Both the position numbers and the translations under genes were made by a program. A stretch of DNA of 64,000 bases from Oceanicoccus sp. (GTDB lineage Bacteria; Pseudomonadota; Gammaproteobacteria; Pseudomonadales; Dasaniaceae), in contig NZ_JAQWFR010000002.1 of the NCBI RefSeq assembly GCF_029238675.1, forward strand, positions 1 through 64,000. The letters are read 5' to 3'. Of the stretch, positions 45,029-55,225 are shown one piece after another. Below the pieces are notes generated by a model. The model was not told the DNA's origin. It was given only the letters and a program-made list of their open reading frames with translations, and did not search any database. The stretch's first letter is position 1, and each line of letters opens with the position of its first letter.

Positions 45029-45421
45029 ATGAACACTAGAAATCATCAGGGCGGCTGGACCGCGATGGGACTTCTTGGATTTGTGATCGTAGGCGCTTTT
45101 GTTTTTACCTGCGCGATAAAATTAATACCGGTTTATATGGAGCATCAATCCATTGCCAAGACGATAGAGCAAGCTATTGAAGAGGGCGATTTTGACGGCA
45201 AGTCTACCGGTGAAATCAGAAGAAAGCTTGGCAAGTCTTTTGACATGAATATGGTTGATGACACCAATGCCAAAGCCGTTTCGATTAAACGTAATAAGGG
45301 CAAAACCATTATCAATGCCAATTATGAGAAACGCTTGCCATTTATATCTAACATTGATGTTGTGGTGCGATTTGATGATTTGGTTTATGACTTTAAAACC
45401 GACTATGCTAACAACAACTAA
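45029..45421 (+). CDS. DUF4845 membrane protein
   Basis: A 130-residue protein with one N-terminal membrane segment (MGLLGFVIVGAFVFTCAIK) and a small soluble domain (VYMEHQSIAKTIEQAI to the FDDLVYDFKT end). DUF4845 genes are typically found between lepB and rnc in pseudomonads and relatives; the function is unknown. The ATG at 45029 follows GGGGA. The 3' end carries a 15-bp tandem repeat spanning the stop codon (GCTAACAACAAC-TAA then GCTAACAACAAC). Confidence 0.82.
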   Translation: MNTRNHQGGWTAMGLLGFVIVGAFVFTCAIKLIPVYMEHQSIAKTIEQAIEEGDFDGKSTGEIRRKLGKSFDMNMVDDTNAKAVSIKRNKGKTIINANYEKRLPFISNIDVVVRFDDLVYDFKTDYANNN

Positions 45422-45455
45422 GCTAACAACAACGACCTTGAGTACATTCCTTTAA

Positions 45456-46160
45456 GTGGCTGATAATTCCCCCAATATTGATATCCTGATTCGCCGTTTA
45501 GGCCACCCGTTTACCGACACGTCTTTGGTTGAGCTCGCCCTGAGTCACCGCAGTGTCGGCGCAAAAAATAATGAGCGTTTGGAGTTTTTAGGTGACTCTA
45601 TTGTTAATTACCTCATGGCTGAAGCGCTGTATAAACAGTTCCCTGATTGCCGTGAAGGCGACCTTAGCCGTATGCGAGCACAACTGGTCAAGGGTAAAAC
45701 CCTGGCTGAAATTGCCCTGGAATTTGAACTGGGGGATTTTCTACGTTTAGGTCCCGGGGAGATGAAGAGTGGCGGTCATCGCCGTGAGTCGATCCTGGCT
45801 GATACGGTGGAAGCCTTAATTGGCGCCATGTTCCTTGATGCAGGAATGGATGTCTGTCGTGAGCATGTGGTGCGCTGGTATCAATCACGGCTAGAGTCGA
45901 TGACTATTCAAGGTACGGTTAAAGACGCCAAGACCAGCCTGCAGGAATTATTGCAGTCCAGAAAGCAATCACTGCCTCATTATAAACTGCTTACCATCAC
46001 CGGTAGTGATCACCAGCAGCAATTTACAGTAGAATGCCAAATCGAACACCTGAAACAGGGCTTTCAAGGTGTGGCCAGTACTCGCCGTGAGGCGGAACAA
46101 ATAGCGGCCCAGGCTGCACTCGAGCTATTGCAGCAACATAGCCGACAACATAGCCAATAG
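45456..46160 (+). CDS. rnc: Ribonuclease III
   Basis: Processes rRNA and double-stranded RNA. It has 234 residues (E. coli 226). The signature NERLEFLGDSIVNYLMAE holds active-site residues, and the second metal region is ADTVEALIGAMFLDAG. A double-stranded RNA binding domain covers about 155-225 (DAKTSLQELLQSR). GTG start. It is followed by era in the standard rnc-era-recO order. Confidence 0.97.
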   Translation: MADNSPNIDILIRRLGHPFTDTSLVELALSHRSVGAKNNERLEFLGDSIVNYLMAEALYKQFPDCREGDLSRMRAQLVKGKTLAEIALEFELGDFLRLGPGEMKSGGHRRESILADTVEALIGAMFLDAGMDVCREHVVRWYQSRLESMTIQGTVKDAKTSLQELLQSRKQSLPHYKLLTITGSDHQQQFTVECQIEHLKQGFQGVASTRREAEQIAAQAALELLQQHSRQHSQ

Positions 46161-46199
46161 ATAGCAAATAGCCGTACCCTTAACTTATACAGAATGCTT

Positions 46200-47105
46200 A
46201 TGACAGAACAAACACGCTGTGGATATGTAGCCATTGTCGGCCGGCCTAATGTCGGTAAATCGACCTTGCTTAATCATATCCTTGGGCAAAAAATCAGTAT
46301 TACTTCCCGTAAGCCGCAAACAACACGGCACCGTTTGTTAGGCATAAAAACGGAGGGTGATACCCAAGCTATTTATGTTGATACACCGGGTATCCATAAG
46401 GGCAGCGAGTCCGATAAAGCGATTAACCGTTATATGAACCGTGCAGCCAGTTCTACCATTAGCGATGTGGATGTCGTGGTCTTTGTGGTGGAGCGTGGTT
46501 TATGGACTGAAGAAGACGAGTGGGTCTTAGAGCAGGTTAAGCGCGCAGATTGCCCGGTGATTCTGGCCATCAATAAAGTCGACCAGATAAAAGATAAATC
46601 CAAACTATTACCCTTTCTTGACGAGTGTAATGAAAAAATGGACTTTGCCGAGATTGTCCCATTATCAGCATTAAATGGCACTAATCTCGATAGCCTTGAA
46701 ACGGGCATCAACCAGCGCTTGCCCCAGGAAATTCATTTTTATCCTGAAGACCAGGTCACTGACCGCAGCTCTCGCTTTATGGCGGCAGAAATGGTCAGGG
46801 AAAAAATTATGCGTCAGCTGGGTGAAGAAATTCCTTATGCGATGACCGTTGAGATTGAAGACTTTAAAGACAGTGGTAAAAGCCTGCATATCCACGCTTT
46901 GATTTTGGTAGAGCGGGAAGGGCAAAAGCGTATTGTGATTGGCAATAAAGGTAGCCGCCTGAAATTAATCGGTCAGGAAGCCCGCATCGATATGGAAAAA
47001 ATGTTTGACCGTAAAGTGATGCTGAAACTTTGGGTCAAAGTAAAATCCGGTTGGTCTGACGATGAGCGTGCATTACAGAGTCTTGGCTATAACGATTTTG
47101 ATTAG
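46200..47105 (+). CDS. era: GTPase Era
   Basis: Ribosome small-subunit assembly GTPase of 301 residues, exactly E. coli length when started at the ATG at 46200 (a second ATG is two codons earlier). G1 is [13 protein letters not shown]3 DTPGIHKG, and G4 NKVD. The C-terminal KH domain includes [19 protein letters not shown]. Confidence 0.97.
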   Translation: MTEQTRCGYVAIVGRPNVGKSTLLNHILGQKISITSRKPQTTRHRLLGIKTEGDTQAIYVDTPGIHKGSESDKAINRYMNRAASSTISDVDVVVFVVERGLWTEEDEWVLEQVKRADCPVILAINKVDQIKDKSKLLPFLDECNEKMDFAEIVPLSALNGTNLDSLETGINQRLPQEIHFYPEDQVTDRSSRFMAAEMVREKIMRQLGEEIPYAMTVEIEDFKDSGKSLHIHALILVEREGQKRIVIGNKGSRLKLIGQEARIDMEKMFDRKVMLKLWVKVKSGWSDDERALQSLGYNDFD

Positions 47106-47126
47106 CCTCCTCAATTAATAGACTTT

Positions 47127-47843
47127 ATGCGTATTGAATCCCAGCCAGCGTATATCCTTCATACCCGCAACTATCGCGATAGCAGTTTAATTGTCGACTT
47201 CCTAACCCCTGATTACGGCAGGGTAAGTGGTGTTGTTAAAGGCGTGCGCTCTAATAGCAAAAGCGCCAAGCAACGCCGCAGCCTCCTCCAGCCTTTCGTC
47301 TCACTATTCATTAGCTGGAGTGGCAAAAGCGAATTAAAAACCATCACCCAATTTGAAAGCCGAGGCATGCCTATAGCCTTGCAAGGCAAACGATTATTTA
47401 GCGGCCTATATGTGAACGAATTACTAAGCCGCTTATTACAGGCCGACGAGCAACACAGCGAAATTTACACCCTGTATGAATGGGTCACCAACAGTTTATT
47501 AGATAGCGACGCTATCGATGTGGTACTCAGGCATTTTGAGTTAAACCTGCTATCTGAATTAGGTTACGGTTTTGATTTATCAGCAGATATAGAAAGCGGC
47601 GAAGCCTTAAAGCCCGAACAACACTATCGCTTTTACCCTGACCGCGGTTTTGTCCAGCTTGAGCAGGGTGCACCTATGGCACCAAACCTATTCAAAGGTG
47701 AGGATATTTTGGCTATAGCCAGTGGTGAATTTACTGAGCAGTCTCGCCGTGCTGCAAAATTACTTTGCCGCCAGGCGTTGCAGTCTCATCTGGGTAACAA
47801 ACCGTTACGAAGTCGTGAGTTGTTTGGTTTTACACCGGAGTGA
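47127..47843 (+). CDS. recO: DNA repair protein RecO
   Basis: RecF-pathway mediator that anneals and loads RecA with RecR. It has 238 residues (E. coli 242). The N-terminal OB fold is AYILHTRNYRDSSLIVDFLT and the helical middle AGLYVNELLSRLL-like (here FSGLYVNELLSRLLQADEQH). It lies 21 bp after era. pdxJ, often next, is absent; a palindromic repeat follows instead. Confidence 0.94.
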   Translation: MRIESQPAYILHTRNYRDSSLIVDFLTPDYGRVSGVVKGVRSNSKSAKQRRSLLQPFVSLFISWSGKSELKTITQFESRGMPIALQGKRLFSGLYVNELLSRLLQADEQHSEIYTLYEWVTNSLLDSDAIDVVLRHFELNLLSELGYGFDLSADIESGEALKPEQHYRFYPDRGFVQLEQGAPMAPNLFKGEDILAIASGEFTEQSRRAAKLLCRQALQSHLGNKPLRSRELFGFTPE

Positions 47844-47897
47844 GTGAGGTAATTTGAGGGCCAAAACTAAACGAGGCCGTAAACCCCAAAAAAGAAC

Positions 47898-48000
47898 CGT
47901 CATTCCCGCGCAGGCGGGAATCCAGACTGCATGCTTATGCTGTTATCTCCGCTAAAGCGGAAATCTACAGCGCTGGATTCCCGCCTGCGCGGGAATGACG
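47898..48000. repeat. Palindromic interspersed repeat, long form, copy 10
   Basis: Orientation B with matched GCAG/CTGC loops. The central hairpin is CTCCGCTAAAGCGGAAA, with a T-to-C change on one side. It follows recO. Confidence 0.93.
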
Positions 48001-48234
48001 TATAGGAAAGAAAGCGTAAACGTGACGTAAGTAGAGGGTTCTGGGACCGTCAAAATGCAGGGAGGCCTACCCACCACAGCTCGTTCCTACCCCATCTACT
48101 AGCCCAAATCACCTTCCTTAGCCCCACATATCCAACTAGTCCCTGGCCCAACGTCAGTGTATGATCACCCCTCAATTTCGGGGTTGTAAAATACGCCCAA
48201 AGCAGTTCGTTTTTTGATCAGGTTTTAGTGAGTT

Positions 48235-49134
48235 ATGGCTTTTCCGACCATTGAAGATTATGTAGGGTCAACACCTTTGGTGCGCTTGCAGCGGTTAGCG
48301 GGCGATACCAGTAATACCATTCTATTAAAGCTGGAAGGCAATAATCCTGCGGGTTCTGTGAAGGATCGGCCAGCATTAAGCATGATTAGTCGGGCAGAGG
48401 CCCGCGGTGATATCAAGCCGGGCGACACCCTGATTGAAGCCACCAGTGGCAACACCGGTATTGCGCTGGCGATGGCGGCGGCTATTAAAGGCTATAAAAT
48501 GACCCTGATTATGCCCAGCCATATGAGCATGGAGCGTAAATTGGCGATGGCGGCCTATGGTGCTGAGTTGATAGAGGTCTCCCAGCAATCTGGTATGGAA
48601 GGGGCCCGTGATCTGGCATTAGATATGCAACGTAAAGGCAAAGGCATTGTATTGGACCAATTTGCCAATAGTGATAACCCTATTGCCCATTATGAGGGCA
48701 CTGGCCCGGAAATTTGGCGCCAAAGTGAGCAGAAAATTACCCACTTTGTCAGTTCAATGGGTACCACCGGTACCATCATGGGGGTTTCTCGTTATTTAAA
48801 GGAACAAAATCCTGATATCGAGATCGTAGGCCTACAGCCTCAAGACGGTTCCAGTATTCCCGGTATTCGTCGCTGGCCGGAAGAATATTTGCCGAGTATT
48901 TTTGATAGCGCCAGAGTTGATACCGTATTGGATATTGACCAACAACTGGCAGAACAAACAATGAAGAGATTGGCTGCGGAAGAGGGTATCTTTTGTGGCG
49001 TCTCCTCCGGTGGTGCTGTGGTAGGGGCTTTACAAATCTCAGCTCAAGTTGAAAATGCCGTTATTGTGGCGATTATTTGCGACCGTGGCGACCGCTACTT
49101 ATCAACTGGAGTGTTTGATTCAGCACTTAACTAA
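48235..49134 (+). CDS. cysM: Cysteine synthase B
   Basis: Makes cysteine (or S-sulfocysteine) from O-acetylserine. It has 299 residues (E. coli CysM 303). The PLP Lys is in NPAGSVKDRPA, the substrate loop is TSGNTGIALAMAA, and the PLP phosphate loop is SMGTTGTIMGV. The RRWPEEYLPSIFD segment is typical of CysM rather than CysK. TAAAAT at 48187-48192 is a possible -10. In Pseudomonas a 23S rRNA methylase gene separates cysM from relA; here only 88 bp do. Confidence 0.95.
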   Translation: MAFPTIEDYVGSTPLVRLQRLAGDTSNTILLKLEGNNPAGSVKDRPALSMISRAEARGDIKPGDTLIEATSGNTGIALAMAAAIKGYKMTLIMPSHMSMERKLAMAAYGAELIEVSQQSGMEGARDLALDMQRKGKGIVLDQFANSDNPIAHYEGTGPEIWRQSEQKITHFVSSMGTTGTIMGVSRYLKEQNPDIEIVGLQPQDGSSIPGIRRWPEEYLPSIFDSARVDTVLDIDQQLAEQTMKRLAAEEGIFCGVSSGGAVVGALQISAQVENAVIVAIICDRGDRYLSTGVFDSALN

Positions 49135-49222
49135 CTAACCCGTCGATAGTGTTATTAACCGCCGTTTGAGATGACATTGCTCAACTGCGTCAGGCTTGAC
49201 CGGTAGAAGGATAGTAAAAGCA

Positions 49223-51454
49223 GTGGTTACAGTTCGTAAACAACAGCCTGAAAAGGCGGACGGTTCAGTCGATATCGAGCAGTGGCTCGAGCGGCTGCCT
49301 GTTGATGCAGGCTTTGACACCCAGCTATTAAAAACCGCCAGTGAAGTCAGCTACCAAGCCGAGCAACAGGCCATTGCTGTTTCCGATAAGGCCTGGGATG
49401 AAACCACCAGCAGTTTCCGTATTGGCCTGGAGATGGCCGAAATCCTTGCTGACCTGCGCCTTGATCAACCCACCCTGATTGCGGCGATTTTATATCGCGC
49501 TGTGCGTGAAGAAAAACTTTCCCTCGAGGCTGTCGAAAAACAATTCGGCGAAGATATCGTTCGCATGATCAAAGGGGTTATGCGGATGGCAGCTATGAGC
49601 CGTGTAGTCTCCAGCGATAGCCCTGTGCTCGGCCAAGCCGAAGCACAAAAAGACAATATACGTAAAATGTTAGTGGCGCTGGTGGATGATGTGCGGGTGG
49701 CACTGATCAAACTATCAGAGCGTACCTGTGCAATTCGTATCGTCAAAAACAATCCCGCCAAGCGCTATCGGGTGGCCAGGGAAGTGCATGATGTCTATGC
49801 ACCGCTGGCTCACCGTTTGGGTATCGGTCATATTAAATGGGAGCTGGAAGACTTATCTTTCCGCTACCTGCAACCCGTGGCCTACAAAAAAATTGCCAAA
49901 CTGCTGGATGAAAAAAGACTCTACCGGCAGAGCTATATCGAAGAAGTGATCAGCTCTTTAAATGAAGTGCTAAAAGGCCAGAATATTGAGGGAGAATTAA
50001 CTGGCAGGGCAAAACATATCTACAGCATCTGGCGCAAAATGCAGCGCAAGGGCATTGGTTTTTCGCAGGTCTATGATATTCGCGCGGTGCGTATCCTGGT
50101 GCCTGAAATCAAAGATTGCTATGCCGTACTGGGTTTAGTGCACGGCCTTTGGCGTAATATCCCCAACGAGTTTGATGACTATATCGCCAACCCCAAAGAC
50201 AATGGCTATCGCTCCTTACACACCGCAGTTATCGGCCCCGAAGGTAAAGTGTTAGAAATACAAATCCGTACCTTCAACATGCATGAAGAAGCGGAGTTCG
50301 GGGTATGTGCCCATTGGCGCTATAAAGGCAGTGATAACCAGGGCGGCAATAGCTACGAAGATAAAATTGCCTGGCTAAGGCAGGTGCTGGATTGGCAGGA
50401 AGAAACCGACAGCGGCGTTACCGAAGTGATGGAACATTTTTCGCGGGCGCAAGATAGAGTCTATGTTTTTACCCCCGAAGGTCATGTGGTGAATTTAGCC
50501 CAGGGTTCCACACCGCTGGACTTTGCCTACCATATTCACACCGAAGTGGGTCACCGTTGCCGCGGTGCCAAAGTCAATGGCCGTATTGTGCAATTGACTT
50601 ACCAATTACGGACCGGCGAGCAGGTAGAAATTTTAACGGGCAAAGAAAATGCTCCCCGCAGGGACTGGTTACAGACCAGCCTGGGTTATTTAAAATCCAC
50701 CCGAGCCAGAGCCAAGGTTCAGCACTGGTTTAAACAGCAGGCGCGAGAAGACAATGTTGCCGCGGGCCGCGCTTTCATTGAGAAAATATTTAAGCGCTTG
50801 GCGGTCAGCAGTCTCGATTATAAAAGCATTTCAACCTACTTTGGCTATCAGGCGGTTGATGATATGTATGCCTCAGTAGGGGCTGGAGATATAACAGCAG
50901 CCCAAATCGTCAGCGTCACCCAGCAGTTGTTTGATGATACTCCTGAGCAGGAACCAGAACTGGTACCTGTTAAAGGCAAACCCGCTAAACCAAACCATGA
51001 CGATATTAACGTGCGCGGTGTGGGTAATATGCTGACGCAATTTGCCAACTGCTGTAAGCCATTACCCGGTGATGTCATCATAGGTTACGTGACTTTGGGC
51101 CGCGGCGTCAGTGTCCATCGCCAGGATTGTGCCAATGTTCTACAGCTGCAACATACGGAACCCGATAGAATTATTGAAGTCAGCTGGGGGGATGCCCCCC
51201 AGGATACTTACCCGGTTGAGATCGCAATCAAAGCCTATGACCGCAGTGGTTTGTTGCGTGATATCACCACCATGTTAGCCAATGCACGGATTGATGTGGT
51301 TGCGGTTAATACCTTGTCGGATAAGCAAACCCATACCGCCACCATGCGGCTAACAGTAGAGATTACCGGCTTAGAAGCATTAGGTAACCTGCTGGCAAAA
51401 ATCACCCGCTTACCCAATGTGTTATCGGCTGAACGGGTTAGAGAGGGCAGCTAG
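49223..51454 (+). CDS. relA: (p)ppGpp synthetase RelA
   Basis: The stringent-response synthetase activated by uncharged tRNA on ribosomes. The GTG at 49223 (VVTVRKQQ) gives 743 residues (E. coli 744) and follows AAGGA. The pseudo-hydrolase domain lacks the HD metal residues (LIAAILYRAVREEKLS), so no hydrolase activity is expected. The synthetase domain keeps FDDYIANPKDNGYRSLHTAV. TGS (VYVFTPEGHVVNLAQGSTPL), zinc-finger-like (CCKPLPGD) and ACT domains follow. mazG starts at the next base after its stop. Confidence 0.96.
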   Translation: MVTVRKQQPEKADGSVDIEQWLERLPVDAGFDTQLLKTASEVSYQAEQQAIAVSDKAWDETTSSFRIGLEMAEILADLRLDQPTLIAAILYRAVREEKLSLEAVEKQFGEDIVRMIKGVMRMAAMSRVVSSDSPVLGQAEAQKDNIRKMLVALVDDVRVALIKLSERTCAIRIVKNNPAKRYRVAREVHDVYAPLAHRLGIGHIKWELEDLSFRYLQPVAYKKIAKLLDEKRLYRQSYIEEVISSLNEVLKGQNIEGELTGRAKHIYSIWRKMQRKGIGFSQVYDIRAVRILVPEIKDCYAVLGLVHGLWRNIPNEFDDYIANPKDNGYRSLHTAVIGPEGKVLEIQIRTFNMHEEAEFGVCAHWRYKGSDNQGGNSYEDKIAWLRQVLDWQEETDSGVTEVMEHFSRAQDRVYVFTPEGHVVNLAQGSTPLDFAYHIHTEVGHRCRGAKVNGRIVQLTYQLRTGEQVEILTGKENAPRRDWLQTSLGYLKSTRARAKVQHWFKQQAREDNVAAGRAFIEKIFKRLAVSSLDYKSISTYFGYQAVDDMYASVGAGDITAAQIVSVTQQLFDDTPEQEPELVPVKGKPAKPNHDDINVRGVGNMLTQFANCCKPLPGDVIIGYVTLGRGVSVHRQDCANVLQLQHTEPDRIIEVSWGDAPQDTYPVEIAIKAYDRSGLLRDITTMLANARIDVVAVNTLSDKQTHTATMRLTVEITGLEALGNLLAKITRLPNVLSAERVREGS

Positions 51455-52264
51455 GTGGCAGATTACACCCTGGATGATTTGCTCTATCTGATGAGCCGCT
51501 TGCGTGACCCAAAAGATGGCTGTCCCTGGGACCGTGTGCAGGACTTTAGCACCATCGTGCCCCATACCATTGAAGAAAGTTATGAGCTGGCCGACGCGAT
51601 TGAACAAGGTGATATGCAACATATCCATGAAGAACTGGGCGATGTGTTATTTCAAGTGGTGTTTTATTCCCAGCTAGGCAAGGAGCAAGGCAGCTTTGAT
51701 TTTGCTTCGGTTATCTCTAACTTGGTTGCCAAGCTGGTTCGCCGTCATCCCCATGTGTTTCCCGACGGTACCCTGCAAAGCCGGGTTGGCGAACAAACCA
51801 AAGATACTGAAGCAATCAAACAGACCTGGGAAACCATTAAGACTGCGGAGCGAGAAGGCAAACAGCAGCAAAGCGTGCTCGATGATGTACCCAGTGCTTT
51901 CCCCGCATTAATCCGTGCCACCAAATTACAAAAGCGAGCGGCCCAAACCGGTTTTGATTGGGATAATATCGACGGAGTGTTAGCCAAGCTTAAAGAAGAA
52001 GTCGATGAGTTAATTGAAGCCCGTGAACAACAATCACAGCAGCAGATCGAAGCCGAAATGGGTGATGTTTTATTTTCTGTGGTTAATCTGTCTCGTCATT
52101 TAAAGGTCGACGCCGAATCATCGCTGCGAGCGACCAATAAGAAATTTGAAAATCGCTTTCAATATATTGAGAGTGTGTTGCAGAGTAGGGGAACCACAGC
52201 AGAGCAGAGCTCCCTAGCGGAAATGGATACGCTGTGGGATGAAGCCAAGGCAAAAGGGTTGTAA
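51455..52264 (+). CDS. mazG: Nucleoside triphosphate pyrophosphohydrolase MazG
   Basis: A 269-residue house-cleaning enzyme with two MazG repeats: EESYELADAIEQG with EELGDVLFQVVFYS, then DELIEAREQQ with EMGDVLFSVVNLSRH. E. coli MazG lowers ppGpp levels, and gene coupling to relA (GTG immediately after the relA TAG) suits that link. Confidence 0.95.
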   Translation: MADYTLDDLLYLMSRLRDPKDGCPWDRVQDFSTIVPHTIEESYELADAIEQGDMQHIHEELGDVLFQVVFYSQLGKEQGSFDFASVISNLVAKLVRRHPHVFPDGTLQSRVGEQTKDTEAIKQTWETIKTAEREGKQQQSVLDDVPSAFPALIRATKLQKRAAQTGFDWDNIDGVLAKLKEEVDELIEAREQQSQQQIEAEMGDVLFSVVNLSRHLKVDAESSLRATNKKFENRFQYIESVLQSRGTTAEQSSLAEMDTLWDEAKAKGL

Positions 52265-52270
52265 TCAATC

Positions 52271-52330
52271 CGTCATTCCCGCGAAGGCGGGAATCCAGCA
52301 CTGTAGATTCCCGCCTTCGCGGGAATGACA
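52271..52330. repeat. Palindromic interspersed repeat, short form, copy 11
   Basis: Matched GAAG/CTTC arms with the spacer CAGCACTGTAGA, nearly identical to copy 7 at 24983. It lies between the convergent mazG and the minus-strand gene at 52336. Confidence 0.93.
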
Positions 52331-52335
52331 GAAAA

Positions 52336-52686
52336 TTAGTGCGACTCTTTTTGCGCTAATAAATAATCGTTTAAATGCTTCTTAGTGAGCGATAAGTACT
52401 TCGGCGTGGGCCCAACATCCTCAAACAAAGGGTCACCTTCCTCATCCCTGGCCACCACTCTCTTACCACTGACATAGGGCATGCTGGATTCAACATCATC
52501 CAACGCCACTGATAAAAGATCCGTGATAATCTCGGTGACCGAGCGCCGAGGATACATTTCAGCCAGGGCTTGTAACTTTGCTGCGTCCTCAACCGGCAAG
52601 CGAATACTCTGCTGTTCACAGGTCAATTGGCCGCTGGCGGTTGTTTCCCACAATTGAAGTAATTCTTTAACCTTCATACTACTCAT
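52336..52686 (-). CDS. Conserved hypothetical protein, ribbon-helix-helix-like core
   Basis: A 116-residue soluble protein. The middle (IRLPVEDAAKLQALAEMYPR followed by SVTEIITDLLSVALDD) resembles a ribbon-helix-helix or similar small dimerisation fold. The C-terminal GDPLFEDVGPTPKYLSLTKK looks strongly conserved-like. I believe close relatives occur next to metabolic genes in pseudomonads and are sometimes called pilus tip components without support. DNA binding is possible but unproven. Confidence 0.6.
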   Translation of the reverse strand: MSSMKVKELLQLWETTASGQLTCEQQSIRLPVEDAAKLQALAEMYPRRSVTEIITDLLSVALDDVESSMPYVSGKRVVARDEEGDPLFEDVGPTPKYLSLTKKHLNDYLLAQKESH

Positions 52687-53702
<1,016 letters not shown>

Positions 53703-53729
53703 AGACTGTTAACACCTGTTTTCTGACAA

Positions 53730-53755
53730 AGGCCTCCCAGTGAGGCTTTTATTTT
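53730..53755 (+). terminator. Intrinsic terminator of adk
   Basis: AAGGCCTC-CCAGT-GAGGCTT with TTTTATTTT after the stem (5-bp GC-rich core GCCTC/GAGGC plus flanking A/T pairs). Confidence 0.8.
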
Positions 53756-53869
53756 GCCCGCAGGAAAGAGGCGCGACTAACCTGTTGGCGCTAAATCGAT
53801 TATAATTTTCCAATCCATTAAAGCCTGAATGGCGTAAAAGTACCTGGCTTTATTAAAACCTCTAAAGAG

Positions 53870-54865
53870 ATGAACAAAAGCATGAAATCAGCCGTAGTGA
53901 TAATGAACCTGGGAACGCCCACGGAACCGACTAAAAAAGCAGTCAGGGCTTTTTTAAAAGAATTCCTGAGTGATCGTCGTGTTGTTGAGGTCCCCAGAGT
54001 GATATGGATGGTTATTCTTTACCTGATTATTCTTACCTTTCGTGTGCCCAGTGTCACCAAAGCCTACCAAAATATTTGGGCAGGCGATGAATCACCGTTA
54101 CGCAAAATTACCCGAGGGCAAGCCAGTAAACTGCAACAGCTATTTAATCAACATTATGCCAATGCCGAAACTGTGCCAGAAGCTCACTATGCCATGACGT
54201 ACTCGGGGCCATCTTTAGCGGACAAAGTGCAAGAGTTAGAGCAGGGCGGTTTTGAACATATTTTAGTGCTGCCACTCTATCCCCAGTTTTCTGCCACGAC
54301 TACCGGTAGTATCTATGACCAAATCAGCCAGATTAACCAACGCCGTCGCAATATTCCGCAGATACATGTGATTAAACAGTATTTTGATCATCCTCTCTAT
54401 ATAGCCGCTTTAGCTAGCACGATTCGCCAGCAATGGCAGGCCACCGGCAAGCCCGATAAATTATTAATGTCTTTCCACAGTATTCCACAAAGCTACAGTG
54501 ATGCCGGCGACCCTTACCACCAACAGTGTTTGGCGACCGCGAATTTATTAGCGGAGGCCCTTGAGCTGCAAAAAGAGGAGTGGAGTATCAGTTTTCAATC
54601 CCGTTTGGGTTTTTCCAAATGGCTGTCTCCCTACACCAGCGAGACCTTAAAAGCCTGGGGCAAAGAAAAAATAAAGCATGTTGATGTAGTTTGCCCCGCA
54701 TTTGCCGCCGATTGCCTGGAGACACTGGAGGAAATTGAAGACGAAAACCGAGAATATTTTATGGAATGCGGCGGTGAAGTTTTTAATTTGATTCCCTGCT
54801 TAAATGAAAACGACCAGCATATTGCCATGATGGCAGCCCTTGCAGATAAATACTTACCCAAATGA
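53870..54865 (+). CDS. hemH: Ferrochelatase
   Basis: Inserts ferrous iron into protoporphyrin IX, the last step of heme synthesis. It has 331 residues (E. coli 320). The N-terminal VVIMNLGTPTEPTKKAVRAF, the catalytic His in LLMSFHSIPQSYSDAGDPY and the Glu-rich late segment with CPAFAADCLETLEEI fit the family. An ATG at 53882 is an alternative start. It has its own terminator at 54873. Confidence 0.95.
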   Translation: MNKSMKSAVVIMNLGTPTEPTKKAVRAFLKEFLSDRRVVEVPRVIWMVILYLIILTFRVPSVTKAYQNIWAGDESPLRKITRGQASKLQQLFNQHYANAETVPEAHYAMTYSGPSLADKVQELEQGGFEHILVLPLYPQFSATTTGSIYDQISQINQRRRNIPQIHVIKQYFDHPLYIAALASTIRQQWQATGKPDKLLMSFHSIPQSYSDAGDPYHQQCLATANLLAEALELQKEEWSISFQSRLGFSKWLSPYTSETLKAWGKEKIKHVDVVCPAFAADCLETLEEIEDENREYFMECGGEVFNLIPCLNENDQHIAMMAALADKYLPK

Positions 54866-54872
54866 TTCCCTG

Positions 54873-54923
54873 AAATGAAAATCGAGGGTAAAAAACTAAA
54901 ATTACTATCGATTTTCATTTTTT
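54873..54923. terminator. AT-rich terminator after hemH
   Basis: AAATGAAAATCGA (54873-54885) pairs perfectly over 13 bp with TCGATTTTCATTT (54908-54920), with a 22-nt loop and a T-run after. The stem is long but AT-rich. Confidence 0.7.
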
Positions 54924-55225
54924 CTTCCACTCTTCACACAAACTTCACACAAAAATATCCTTTCTATAGTTTTTTGCGAAAAATTTTAAAATAGTGCCGT
55001 TTTTCTCAAAAATGTCCGTTTTTTTTAAAAAATGATACAAAAATCTCAAAAAAATCACTTAAAGTCGCAAAAAACCTTTTTTATTTCTGGTTTTTGGTCT
55101 AAAAATTAAATGATTTTTTAATAATCAGTGTTAGTTTTCTTATTTGTAGCAGTGCAGTCACTGTAAAGTAGTCTCTACATAAGGAACCGCGGTAGCACTA
55201 CCTGGCCACTTTGAGGAGAACCCTA
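54924..55225 (+). promoter_or_regulatory. A-tract-rich, probably curved DNA upstream of the histone-like gene
   Basis: Between about 54955 and 55135 runs of four to eight A or T recur roughly every helical turn or two. This suggests intrinsic bending and nucleoid-protein binding. The last 60 bp before the gene are less AT-rich and hold GAGGAGAA, the ribosome binding site. No exact promoter boxes are assigned. Confidence 0.5.
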
